Of a stretch of 36,432 nt of DNA, positions 7,534 through 14,920 are shown in pieces. The notes below the pieces were generated by a model that was not told where the DNA came from, searched no databases, and was given only the letters and a program-made list of their open reading frames with translations. The stretch's first letter is position 1. Each line of letters opens with the position of its first letter. The DNA lies in contig CAMYNR010000069.1 in NCBI GenBank assembly GCA_947259715.1, forward strand, positions 1 through 36,432. Direction: 5' to 3'. A program made the translations under genes and the position numbers. The DNA comes from an uncultured Desulfuromonadales bacterium. Lineage in GTDB: Bacteria; Desulfobacterota; Desulfuromonadia; Desulfuromonadales; Geopsychrobacteraceae.

Positions 7534-7561
7534 CCAAACCAATCGTCCAGGTTGACAAGGT
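7524..7561. promoter_or_regulatory. BirA (biotin repressor) operator
   Basis: Perfect 12-bp arms ACCTTGTCAACC and GGTTGACAAGGT are separated by 14 nt. This fits the known bacterial BirA operator pattern TTGTnAACC-N14/15/16-GGTTnACAA. It covers the -35 of the bioW promoter and lies in the 137-bp gap before the divergent ccsB gene, so biotin could also affect that gene. BirA itself is not in the window. Confidence 0.92.
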
Positions 7562-7634
7562 CAAACTTTTCTTTTCCTGCCCTCCATGGTAGTTTTTGAA
7601 GTCAAATTTTCGCCCAGAGAGGTCGACGCGACAC

Positions 7635-8429
7635 ATGAACAATGTTCACCTGCTCCAGCTGGCGACACTTGCATACAGTCTGGCGGTCGCCTGCTATCTG
7701 CTGCAATTGTTTATGCCCCGAGGATGGCTGCAAAAACTTGCCTTTGCTCTGGTCTTAAGCGGCGTCCTGCTGCAGACCGGGTGCTTACTCTGGCGCTGGC
7801 AGCTGGCCGGGTTTTTGCCGGTTACCAACCTTTTTTCCACCCTGTTCTTTTTCAGTTGGGCGCTGGCCGCCTGCTATCTTTATTTCGAGCTGCGCTATAA
7901 AATCGGTGCCAGCGGCCTGTTTGTAATGTTCCTTAACCTGCTGCTGCTCAGCGCCGCCCTGCGGCGTGATCCCGCCCTGCCCCAACTTATCCCGGCCCTG
8001 GATACCCCCTTTTTCAGCCTGCATATCGTTTTTTCCTTTCTCGGGTACGCATTTTTCGCCATGGCTTTTTCTCTTGGGGTGCTTTACCTCTGGCAGCGCT
8101 TTCTGCCGAATTCTCAGCTGCCTGAACTCGCCACCATTAGAAAACTGAATGAAGAATCGATCCTGCTTGGCTTCGCTCTCTTCACCCTCTGCCTGATTGT
8201 CGGCGGCATCTGGGCCCATTGGGCCTGGGGCTATTACTTTTCCTGGAACATCAAAGGGGTCTGGTCGTTTCTGGTCTGGCTGTTTTACGCCGGCATGTGT
8301 CACGCGAAATTCGTCAAACGCTGGCAGGGAACCGGCTACGCACTGCTCTCGATTGCCGGCTTCGGCGTCGTCCTCTTCACCTACCTGGGCATCGGGGTGC
8401 TGCTCGACAGCAACCATCCCTTGGAGTAA
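7635..8429 (+). CDS. ccsB: CcsB/CcsA-like cytochrome c biogenesis membrane protein
   Basis: A 264-residue polytopic inner-membrane protein of the CcsBA (system II) heme export and ligation apparatus. About eight hydrophobic segments are visible. Likely heme-ligand histidines are SLHIVFSFLGYAFFAMAF, YAGMCHAKF and LLDSNHPLE near the end. The tryptophan-rich heme motif is degenerate: GGIWAHWAWGYYFSWNIKGVWSFLVW, where the usual pattern is WGxYWxWDPKExW. The first W-x-W, the D and the E are therefore changed. The ORF track starts at a TTG; ATG 7635 (GAGAGG upstream, spacing long) removes a non-conserved stretch. It overlaps the ATG of the resB-type gene (TAATG). The name follows NCBI usage for the CcsA/ResC-like partner. 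Confidence 0.85.
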   Translation: MNNVHLLQLATLAYSLAVACYLLQLFMPRGWLQKLAFALVLSGVLLQTGCLLWRWQLAGFLPVTNLFSTLFFFSWALAACYLYFELRYKIGASGLFVMFLNLLLLSAALRRDPALPQLIPALDTPFFSLHIVFSFLGYAFFAMAFSLGVLYLWQRFLPNSQLPELATIRKLNEESILLGFALFTLCLIVGGIWAHWAWGYYFSWNIKGVWSFLVWLFYAGMCHAKFVKRWQGTGYALLSIAGFGVVLFTYLGIGVLLDSNHPLE

Positions 8430-8434
8430 TGCTG

Positions 8435-9481
8435 ATGCTGAAACGCCTCTGGGAAACCTGCTGCTCACTGAAACTTGCCATCTACCTCGCTTCTGCCGCC
8501 ACCCTGCTGCTGATGGGCGGCTCGCTGCTGATCCCGTTTAACGCACATGTCTTCGGCAGCATGGACCGCCTGGCTCTCGGCACCTGGCTGGACCAGTTCG
8601 CGGCCAATTCTCTGGAGAAAACCTGGTGGTTTTATCTGGCCGCCGTGATCATGCTGCTGTTTGGCCTGAACACCCTTTGCTGCTTCATTGACTGGCTGGT
8701 GAATATCCGCGCCCGTTGGCGGAAAAGCGGTGAATACCTGCTGCACCTGGGAGTGATTCTGGTTCTTATTGCTTACACCTGGGGGAATATCGCCGGCTGG
8801 CGGCACAATGGTCTGCAGTGTCAGATCGGCGGGGTTACGCCGCTAACAAAATGGCCGGGACATTTTATCCGGGTGGATAACTTTGAACCGGTCTTTACCG
8901 GCCAAGGTCCGCCGCAGGACATGATCAGCGATATCACGATTCTGGAAGGAGACAGGGTCCTCCATCAGGGTCGGGTACAGATCAACCAGCCGTTCCTTGA
9001 TGGCGGGCTCGTGGTCACCCCGGTCTCTTTCGGCCGGCAGCCATCCGGTTACCGGGTGCGCCTGGCCGATTTTCGGCGGGTGGACTTCAAAACCAACACT
9101 CAAATCAGGCTGAATCATGGCGGAACCCTTCGGGTTCTGCGCTTTTTACCCGATGCCCGTCGGCAGGCAAACGGAGAGATTTTTTACCGCAGCAACCAAT
9201 TGGGCAACCCCGCCTTTGAGCTGCAATATACTCATCCGAACGGCGACAACTGGCGCGGCTGGCACTTCCTGCGCCAAGCCCTCCCCAAGGAGCTTGTCGG
9301 TCGTGGCCTTCGCCTGAGGCCTGAAGCACCACTGTTCGACAGCTACAGCAGCCTGACCATCAACTACGATCCCGGTGCGCCGCTGGCAGCTGTTGGCAGT
9401 GGCTTGATGACCGCCGGCGTACTGCTGGCGCTGCTTTCCTTCTATCGCAAGCGCCAGCGACAGGACCGGCCTGAGGTGTAA
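8435..9481 (+). CDS. resB: ResB-like cytochrome c biogenesis protein
   Basis: About 348 residues. It is the ResB/Ccs1 partner of CcsB, believed to hold the apocytochrome or heme on the periplasmic side. Transmembrane segments lie near 12-33, 67-88 and 108-125. A large periplasmic domain follows (about 130-315, with LLHLGVILVLIAYTWGNIAG at its start) and there is a last helix near 320-340. The start is either the ATG overlapping the ccsB stop (8429) or ATG 8435. I choose 8435 because GGAG then lies 8 nt upstream. The arrangement implies translational coupling. Its 3' end is overlapped on the other strand by the tail of the DUF1499 ORF. Confidence 0.85.
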   Translation: MLKRLWETCCSLKLAIYLASAATLLLMGGSLLIPFNAHVFGSMDRLALGTWLDQFAANSLEKTWWFYLAAVIMLLFGLNTLCCFIDWLVNIRARWRKSGEYLLHLGVILVLIAYTWGNIAGWRHNGLQCQIGGVTPLTKWPGHFIRVDNFEPVFTGQGPPQDMISDITILEGDRVLHQGRVQINQPFLDGGLVVTPVSFGRQPSGYRVRLADFRRVDFKTNTQIRLNHGGTLRVLRFLPDARRQANGEIFYRSNQLGNPAFELQYTHPNGDNWRGWHFLRQALPKELVGRGLRLRPEAPLFDSYSSLTINYDPGAPLAAVGSGLMTAGVLLALLSFYRKRQRQDRPEV

Positions 9482-9985
9482 GGTCATCGCATTTCCCTCT
9501 TCTTTGGTTTTAAGCACCCCTCGACTGACCAGTGAAAATCTCAAGGTGTCAATCCTGTCCCGATTGACACCAAAATCGTAGTAGCCGACGCGTGAAGCAG
9601 ACCGGACCGCGATAATTCCTTCGGAGGGCCGCAAGTTGAGTTCCAGGTCGTCTATAAAACCCAGCAGGTCACTTCGGCATTCAGCATGCAGATAGGTTGA
9701 AGTCACTGTAACAATATGAGCCCCAGGAAGTTCCGATACGGCTTCCTGCGCGAGTTGCCATGCCTTGTCGGATGAGATCGCCAGATGAAAGGGTTCAACC
9801 TGGTGATCGCTGTTTTGACTGTCGCTGGAGACGCAGTTGGGTGAGGATGGACAAGGAGCAAGCCCGGAGGCAGTGACACCAAGGCTTACCGGCTTGTGAC
9901 CAGAGCAGGAAAGAAGCAGGAAAACAAAACTGATGACTCCAGCGACTTTAAGAATTTTTTGCCCTTCTGAAAGAACAATCCGCAT
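9146..9985 (-). CDS. DUF1499 family lipoprotein with an extended antisense tail
   Basis: The first 165 or so residues form a lipoprotein with signal FVFLLLSC (lipobox LLSC) and a DUF1499 domain: PSSPNCVSSDSQ, then ISSDKAWQLAQEAV, STYLHAECRSDLLGFIDDLEL and ASRVGYYDFGVNRDRIDTLRFSL. DUF1499 proteins normally stop soon after that last motif. Here the frame stays open for about 120 more residues, of which about 112 lie antisense to the resB-type gene and look like shadow sequence. A lost stop or a small frameshift is likely; the real product may be about 9480-9985. ATG 9985 is chosen for the signal peptide, with only AGAAAAG upstream. Function is unknown. Confidence 0.7.
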   Translation of the reverse strand: MRIVLSEGQKILKVAGVISFVFLLLSCSGHKPVSLGVTASGLAPCPSSPNCVSSDSQNSDHQVEPFHLAISSDKAWQLAQEAVSELPGAHIVTVTSTYLHAECRSDLLGFIDDLELNLRPSEGIIAVRSASRVGYYDFGVNRDRIDTLRFSLVSRGVLKTKEEGNAMTLHLRPVLSLALAIEGKQRQQYAGGHQATANSCQRRTGIVVDGQAAVAVEQWCFRPQAKATTDKLLGEGLAQEVPAAPVVAVRMSILQLKGGVAQLVAAVKNLSVCLPTGIG

Positions 9986-10089
9986 ATCTTTTCTACTTTG
10001 AACACGGCCGGCAGCTACCACCAGTTTTCCACCCCAGCTACTGAAATCAGACTTTCATTTCGAGACAAAACCCAATGAGGGAATAGCTA

Positions 10090-10186
10090 GTTAGTTTCTG
10101 TCCGGAAACTGCCCTTTTTCACCAGCTCGGCGTCAATCAGCGCATTCGCTTGTGCGGCGTAAAGCACTACGCCTCCGCGCAAATGC
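10090..10186 (+). repeat. Dispersed repeat A, copy 2 (invades doxX)
   Basis: Starts GTTAGTTTCTGTCCGGAAACTGCCCTTTTT and ends in GCCTCCGCGCAAATGC. It is nearly identical, in reverse, to the first 98 bases of the window. Identity stops abruptly at 10186, inside the last codons of doxX. Confidence 0.88.
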
Positions 10187-10537
10187 GGAGCCATGCGCGG
10201 CGATAAACAGGAAAACGAAACAATAGAGCACCGCCAACTCACCGCCATTGAGAATCGGCAGAAACTCCTTGGTGCCATGGGCAAGCCAGTATGCAAAAGC
10301 CATCAATCCGCTGCAGAGAAAAGCTGCCCAGCGGGTCAGCAGGCCGATCATAATGAACAGGCCACCAAGCAACTCGATGGGGCCGGCGATGTAAATGATA
10401 TGGGCTGGAGTGCCGGCATGCGCCGCAAGAGGAAAATCAAGCAACTTCTGGGTTCCATGCCAGAGAAACAAAAAACCGGAGAAGATCCTCAGCAGAGCAT
10501 AGGTTTGGGTATCAAAGCGTGCCATGAAGTGACTCAT
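10133..10537 (-). CDS. DoxX family membrane protein with a repeat-derived C-terminus
   Basis: A 134-residue four-helix inner-membrane protein of the DoxX family (LLRIFSGFLFLWHGTQKLL, IIYIAGPIELLGGLFIMIGLLTRWAAFLCSG, NGGELAVLYCFVFLFIAAHGS). Some members act with oxidoreductases or in thiosulfate/quinone metabolism; no substrate can be given here. GGAGGTG precedes ATG 10537 well. After AAHGS the family would continue with a short G-x-x-S-x-D type ending. Instead the reading frame enters repeat A and ends as AFARRRSALRRTSECAD, with the stop supplied by the repeat. The protein is probably still folded, as all four helices are complete. Confidence 0.85.
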   Translation of the reverse strand: MSHFMARFDTQTYALLRIFSGFLFLWHGTQKLLDFPLAAHAGTPAHIIYIAGPIELLGGLFIMIGLLTRWAAFLCSGLMAFAYWLAHGTKEFLPILNGGELAVLYCFVFLFIAAHGSAFARRRSALRRTSECAD

Positions 10538-10569
10538 TTTTTCACCTCCAGTAAAAGCTGATTCTCTCT

Positions 10570-10716
10570 CCAGGAACCAGGCTCAGATGCCCCATAGCAA
10601 GGGTGTCTGTTGCCTGGATGGTGACAGTAAAGCTCCAGGGATTGGGTTCAAGTGGTCCTGGAGATGGGACATCTGAGCCCGGTTCGCCGATTGGTTGAGA
10701 GAAGGACGTAGCAGAT
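10570..10716. repeat. Dispersed repeat B, copy 1 (three-way-junction fold)
   Basis: A 10-bp perfect terminal inverted repeat, GGCTCAGATG (10580-10589) and CATCTGAGCC (10670-10679), encloses two hairpins: GTTGCC-tggat-GGTGAC and CCAGG..CCTGG. The right flank TTCGCCGATTGGTTGAG (10683-10699) is identical in the copy at 27473. It lies between the divergent doxX and ATPase genes. Confidence 0.8.
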
Positions 10717-10818
10717 TGCCTTATTTGTATTCATATCACCATTGAGCACCGAAGCAAGCGGTCCGCAGGCGAATTCATTTCAGGTTGCACCTTCTGTGGT
10801 CCCCGCTCCTTAAGCAGA

Positions 10819-10846
10819 TTGAAAAACAGCCATTCTGACCTATAAT
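10819..10846 (+). promoter_or_regulatory. Sigma70-like promoter of the P-type ATPase gene
   Basis: TTGAAA (10819-10824), 16-nt spacer, TATAAT (10841-10846). The leader of about 50 nt contains CTGATA..TATCAG (10868-10891), a small hairpin that ends at the AGAGGA ribosome binding site. Confidence 0.65.
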
Positions 10847-10904
10847 TTCGCTTGCCTGACCCTCGGTCTGATAAAAATATATACCTATCAGAGGATTGAA
10901 ACAT

Positions 10905-13625
10905 ATGGAGACCCTACTGTCCCGTCATTGGCACCATCTGCCCCAGGATGAGGTTGTCACCCTGCTGGAATCAAACCGCGAAACAGGGCTCGACATATTT
11001 ACGGTCAAGCATCGACAAACCCACTTTGGACCAAATCGTCTGACCCAGAAAAAAGGCAAGAGCCCACTTATATTGTTCCTGCTGCAGTTTCATCAGCCGC
11101 TTATTTATATCCTGCTGGCCGCGACAGCCATCACCTTTTTGCTCAGTGAATACGTCGACAGCGGTGTCATCTTCGGCGTTGTGCTGGTCAATGCGATCAT
11201 CGGCTATATTCAGGAAGCCAAGGCTTTAAAAGCCATTGAAGCACTAGCGCGCTCAATGGAAGGGATGGCGACGGTCCTGCGGGCAGGCGAAAAACACACT
11301 GTCGCTGCTTCAGAGCTGGTTCCGGGGGATATTGTCCTGCTGCAGTCGGGAGATAAAGTGCCGGCCGATATTCGCCTGCTGCGCTCCAGAGAGCTGCAGA
11401 TCGATGAATCGGCGCTGACAGGTGAGTCCGTGCCGGTGCAAAAACAGCACGAAAGGTTGGCTCAAGAGACCGGTCTGGCCGATCGCAGCAATATGGCCTA
11501 CTCTTCCACCCTGGTCACCTATGGGGCGGGATCTGGAGTGGTTGTCGCCACAGGTGATCTTACCGAGATCGGCCGGATCAACGCCCTGATCGCCAGTGCC
11601 GACACTCTGGCGACGCCGCTGACCAGAAAAATTGCCGATTTCAGCCACGTCCTGCTCAGGGCGATTCTGGTTCTGGCAGGTTTGACGCTGCTGGCCGGCT
11701 GGCTGCACGGTGAGCCCTTGCTGGACACTTTTCTGGCAGCCGTCGCACTGGCGGTCGGTGCGATTCCGGAGGGCCTGCCGGCCGCCATGACCATCATGCT
11801 GGCGATCGGGGTCGGCAAGATGGCCCGGCGCAACGCAATTATCCGCAAGATGCCGGCAGTAGAAACCCTAGGCAGCACGACGGTCATCTGCTCCGATAAA
11901 ACCGGCACCCTCACTCAGAACCAGATGACGGTACAATCCCTCTGGGCAGCTGGCCAGGACTATGAGCTGACCGGACTGGGCTATGCCCCGGAGGGCGAGG
12001 TGCGCCAAAGTGACCGACCGATCGAGCCATCCGCCAACCCCGCCCTGCTTGAATGCCTGACAGCCGGATTGCTCTGCAACGATTCCAGGCTGGTCAAAAA
12101 AGAGGCGCAATGGGGCATCGAAGGTGATCCGACCGAAGTCGCCTTAATCACTGCGGCGATAAAAGCTGGCCTCTCTCAAAAACAGGTCGAAAAGGATCAG
12201 CCGCGCATCGATACCCTGCCGTTTGAATCCCAGCATCAATACATGGCGACTCTGCATGGGTCGGGACCGGACGCGGCGGTCATTTACATGAAAGGATCGG
12301 TGGAAAGCGTTTTGGCCCGCTGCCATGAGGCCTTCTGGGACGAACCGGGGAAAAATAGTTTCGATCCGGACGCGATCCACCAGGAGATTGAGATTTTGGC
12401 TGCCAAAGGCCTGCGGGTTTTGGCTCTGGCGAGAAAAATGGTCACAGCGTCCAAGCAAACGGTCGACCATTCCGACGTAGCCGAAGGACTCACCTTCCTT
12501 GGCTTTCAAGCAATGATGGACCCACCTCGGGACGAGGCGACCAGCGCCGTCGAAGCATGTAAAAAAGCCGGCATCCAGGTCAAGATGATCACTGGGGATC
12601 ACCTTGTAACCGCCGCAGCAATTGCTCGCCAGATCGGTCTCGACCGTCAGGCCGGAAATAATCCGGATAAATTTGCCATCAATGGCCAGAAACTCTCGCA
12701 ACTCACCGACCAGGAATTGGTCGAGGTGGCCCGTCAAGCGGTTGTTTTTGCCCGGGTCACCCCGGAGCAGAAATTGCGGCTGGTCGAAGCCCTGCAGGCG
12801 AGCGGCCAGGTCACGGCGATGACCGGCGATGGCGTCAACGACGCGCCGGCTCTAAAACGGGCGGACATCGGTATTGCGATGGGCATCAGCGGCACCGAGG
12901 TGGCCAAGGAAGCTGCCGACATGGTGCTCACCGATGACAATTTCTCCACCATTCAGGCCGCCGTCGAAGAAGGCCGGGCGGTCTTTGACAACCTGATCAG
13001 ATTTATCACCTGGACTCTGCCGACCAATATCGGCGAGGGTCTGGTCATCCTGGTGGCAGTTTTTGCTGGTGTGGCCCTTCCGATCACCCCGGTCCAGATT
13101 CTCTGGATTAATATGACCACGGCCGTGCTGCTCGGGCTGATGCTAGCCTTCGAGAATAAGGAGCCGGGGATCATGGAACGTCCACCAAGACGACCGGACA
13201 CACCGGTCCTGACCCGGGTTCTTGCTTTCCGTATCGGTCTGGTCAGCCTGATGCTGCTGCTTGGCGCCTTCGGGCTGTTCGAATATGCCCTGCTGCATGG
13301 CCAAAGCATCGAAACCGCCCGCACCGTTGCCGTCAATATGTTTGTTTTCGGAGAGCTTTTTTATCTGTTTAATTGTCGCTCGCTGCGCTACTCGATGTTT
13401 GCTCTGGGGATTTTTTCCAACCGCTGGCTGATTGGCGGGGTCACAATCATGGCCCTGCTGCAAATATTTTTTACCTACTCTCCAATGATGAATCGCCTCT
13501 TTGGAACCGCACCTATCACCCTTCTTGAATGGGGCTGGGTTTTTGCCGGTGGTTTGCTGATCTACTGCGTGATAGGCGGGGAGAAATGGCTGCGGCGCCG
13601 CGCTCTGCGGGAAAGCCGGACTTGA
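10905..13625 (+). CDS. P2-type cation-transporting ATPase (Ca2+-pump-like)
   Basis: A 906-residue inner-membrane pump. It has an N-terminal cation ATPase domain, the A-domain TGES loop (about 172), the phosphorylation site CSDKTGTLTQNQM with D331, KGSVESVLARC in the N domain, MITGDH, and TGDGVNDAPALKRADIGIAMG. In M4 PEGLPA and in M5 TNIGEG match residues that bind Ca2+ in SERCA. In M6 NMTTA replaces NLVTD, so the aspartate shared by both SERCA sites is missing. The protein resembles the bacterial CtpF-like subgroup, so the ion is uncertain (Ca2+, Mn2+ or a monovalent cation). The ORF track uses a TTG; ATG 10905 has AGAGGA 9 nt upstream. Monocistronic, with its own promoter. Confidence 0.88.
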   Translation: METLLSRHWHHLPQDEVVTLLESNRETGLDIFTVKHRQTHFGPNRLTQKKGKSPLILFLLQFHQPLIYILLAATAITFLLSEYVDSGVIFGVVLVNAIIGYIQEAKALKAIEALARSMEGMATVLRAGEKHTVAASELVPGDIVLLQSGDKVPADIRLLRSRELQIDESALTGESVPVQKQHERLAQETGLADRSNMAYSSTLVTYGAGSGVVVATGDLTEIGRINALIASADTLATPLTRKIADFSHVLLRAILVLAGLTLLAGWLHGEPLLDTFLAAVALAVGAIPEGLPAAMTIMLAIGVGKMARRNAIIRKMPAVETLGSTTVICSDKTGTLTQNQMTVQSLWAAGQDYELTGLGYAPEGEVRQSDRPIEPSANPALLECLTAGLLCNDSRLVKKEAQWGIEGDPTEVALITAAIKAGLSQKQVEKDQPRIDTLPFESQHQYMATLHGSGPDAAVIYMKGSVESVLARCHEAFWDEPGKNSFDPDAIHQEIEILAAKGLRVLALARKMVTASKQTVDHSDVAEGLTFLGFQAMMDPPRDEATSAVEACKKAGIQVKMITGDHLVTAAAIARQIGLDRQAGNNPDKFAINGQKLSQLTDQELVEVARQAVVFARVTPEQKLRLVEALQASGQVTAMTGDGVNDAPALKRADIGIAMGISGTEVAKEAADMVLTDDNFSTIQAAVEEGRAVFDNLIRFITWTLPTNIGEGLVILVAVFAGVALPITPVQILWINMTTAVLLGLMLAFENKEPGIMERPPRRPDTPVLTRVLAFRIGLVSLMLLLGAFGLFEYALLHGQSIETARTVAVNMFVFGELFYLFNCRSLRYSMFALGIFSNRWLIGGVTIMALLQIFFTYSPMMNRLFGTAPITLLEWGWVFAGGLLIYCVIGGEKWLRRRALRESRT

Positions 13626-13647
13626 GAGGTAAGAGCCGAATACCAGC

Positions 13648-14550
13648 TTATTCAGCCAGCTGATAGTGCATAATCCAGAGCCCTTTTTCCGGCGCTGACT
13701 CAGGGAAATCAGGGCCAGGCTGCAACGCTTCAGCTAACTGTGCCGCCGGCAAGAGCTCGGCAAACTGACTTTGGATAAAATCGGGAGATAAAAAATGCGC
13801 GTTCAGACAGGCGAGGACCTCCCCACCAGGTGCCAATAATTCTGGCAAGCGGCGCAGCAATTTCGGCCAATCCCGTTCGGCATTAAAACTTTTCCCCTGG
13901 GAGGCCGGCGGATCGCAGACAATCAGGTCGAAGGGACCCAGTTTGCGCAATTTGCTGAAGCTGCGGAACAGCTCCAGAGGCAAGAAACTGACACCTCGCT
14001 TATCCAGGCCATTCAACCGGTGATTATAACGCCCCAACTCCAAAGCGCTGCGATTCATATCCAGATTAACCACCTGCCTGGCCCCGCCAGCAAGTGCCGC
14101 AACGGAAAAACTGCAGGTGTAGGCAAAAAGATTCAAGACTCTTTTCTGTTCCGACCGCTCCCGCACCAGCTGGCGTCCGGCTGCCATATCAATAAAAAAT
14201 CCGATATTCTGGGCGTCAGCTAAGCGCAGCCGATAGCTCAGACCGGCTTCAACGGCAACAACATCCTCCGGCAAACAGCCCCAGAGCAGACGGCTGGGGG
14301 AATTTCGCACAAACCGTTCCTGCAGCAAAATCCCTTCTGCCTGAGGAATAACCTGCCGCAACACCTGGACCAGCTGCTGCAACCATTCAGCGCCCCGGGC
14401 TCGATAGAGGGTTATCAGGATGACCGGCTGAAACCAATCGATGAGGAGATCATCATAGCCGGGGAAACAATGCCCACGGCCGTGAAAAAGGCGCCGCGAC
14501 TCTCCACCATGGGGAAGATGGGTTTGAATTTCTGCAAGAAGGGATTGCAT
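13648..14550 (-). CDS. RlmI-like SAM-dependent rRNA methyltransferase
   Basis: A 300-residue class I methyltransferase of the COG1092 (RlmI/RlmK C-terminal) group, which methylates 23S rRNA cytosine or guanine. Key segments are AQNIGFFIDMAAGRQLV, VLNLFAYTCSFSVAALAGGARQVVNLDMNRSALELGRYNHRLNGL (motifs I-II) and LIVCDPPAS (motif IV). There is no N-terminal PUA domain of the E. coli RlmI kind, so this is a short form, and target base and position are unknown. It converges on the ATPase gene with only 22 bp between stops. The next gene upstream ends 14 bp before its ATG, so it is likely the last gene of a three-gene unit. Confidence 0.82.
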   Translation of the reverse strand: MQSLLAEIQTHLPHGGESRRLFHGRGHCFPGYDDLLIDWFQPVILITLYRARGAEWLQQLVQVLRQVIPQAEGILLQERFVRNSPSRLLWGCLPEDVVAVEAGLSYRLRLADAQNIGFFIDMAAGRQLVRERSEQKRVLNLFAYTCSFSVAALAGGARQVVNLDMNRSALELGRYNHRLNGLDKRGVSFLPLELFRSFSKLRKLGPFDLIVCDPPASQGKSFNAERDWPKLLRRLPELLAPGGEVLACLNAHFLSPDFIQSQFAELLPAAQLAEALQPGPDFPESAPEKGLWIMHYQLAE

Positions 14551-14564
14551 GTAAAGCTGAAGCT

Positions 14565-14912
14565 CTAAAGCTGGTTTTTCAGGTCGGCAAGTTCGTTCTT
14601 GTGGTAGACATCAAAAAATATCACGCTGTTATCGGCTACCTTGTCGCAGAGTCCGCATTCATCCGCGAGTTTTTTGCCTTCGTTGCGACAGATTTCACAC
14701 CAGTGATAAATCAGCCGATAGTCGCGCCGGCCGACATATTTTTTATACCGCCCGTGATGCAAGCCATGCATCATTCCATCAGCATCATCCGGCGCCCTGA
14801 GCAGGCGCTGAATGACGCGCTGAATCCGCTGATAACCGGGTCGGTTGAGCTTGGCGATTTTTTTCATTTTGGCCAAAAATTTTGGTGTTGGATGATAGGT
14901 ATAGTTTGCCAT
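14565..14912 (-). CDS. RelE-like protein with two CxxC pairs
   Basis: A 115-residue protein. The core, FLAKMKKIAKLNRPGYQRIQRVIQRLL...MHGLHHGRYKKYVGRRDYRLIYHW...VIFFDVYHKNELAD, has the helix-then-strand order of RelE/ParE toxins, with the typical RDYRLIY strand and a final VYHKNE. Between the strands lies an insert with CEIC and CGLC, a likely zinc-binding knuckle. No antitoxin gene is adjacent, so it may be an orphan toxin, an mRNA endonuclease used elsewhere, or a non-toxic relative. The ORF track extends 32 codons into the upstream gene; MANYTYHPTP at 14912, 8 nt after that gene's stop, is the natural start. Confidence 0.68.
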   Translation of the reverse strand: MANYTYHPTPKFLAKMKKIAKLNRPGYQRIQRVIQRLLRAPDDADGMMHGLHHGRYKKYVGRRDYRLIYHWCEICRNEGKKLADECGLCDKVADNSVIFFDVYHKNELADLKNQL

Positions 14913-14920
14913 CTGTTCTG

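Noticed and set aside
7785-8468. 227-residue minus-strand ORF opposite ccsB
   Set aside because: Highly charged low-complexity product expected from the reverse strand of a membrane protein gene.
10087-10296. ORF with peptide LRGGVVLYAAQANALIDAELVKKGSFRTETN, also seen at 15896-16189 and in frame at 1-98
   Set aside because: It is the translated repeat A. Between copies most base changes alter the amino acid, and one copy overlaps doxX, so I treat it as non-coding repeat DNA.
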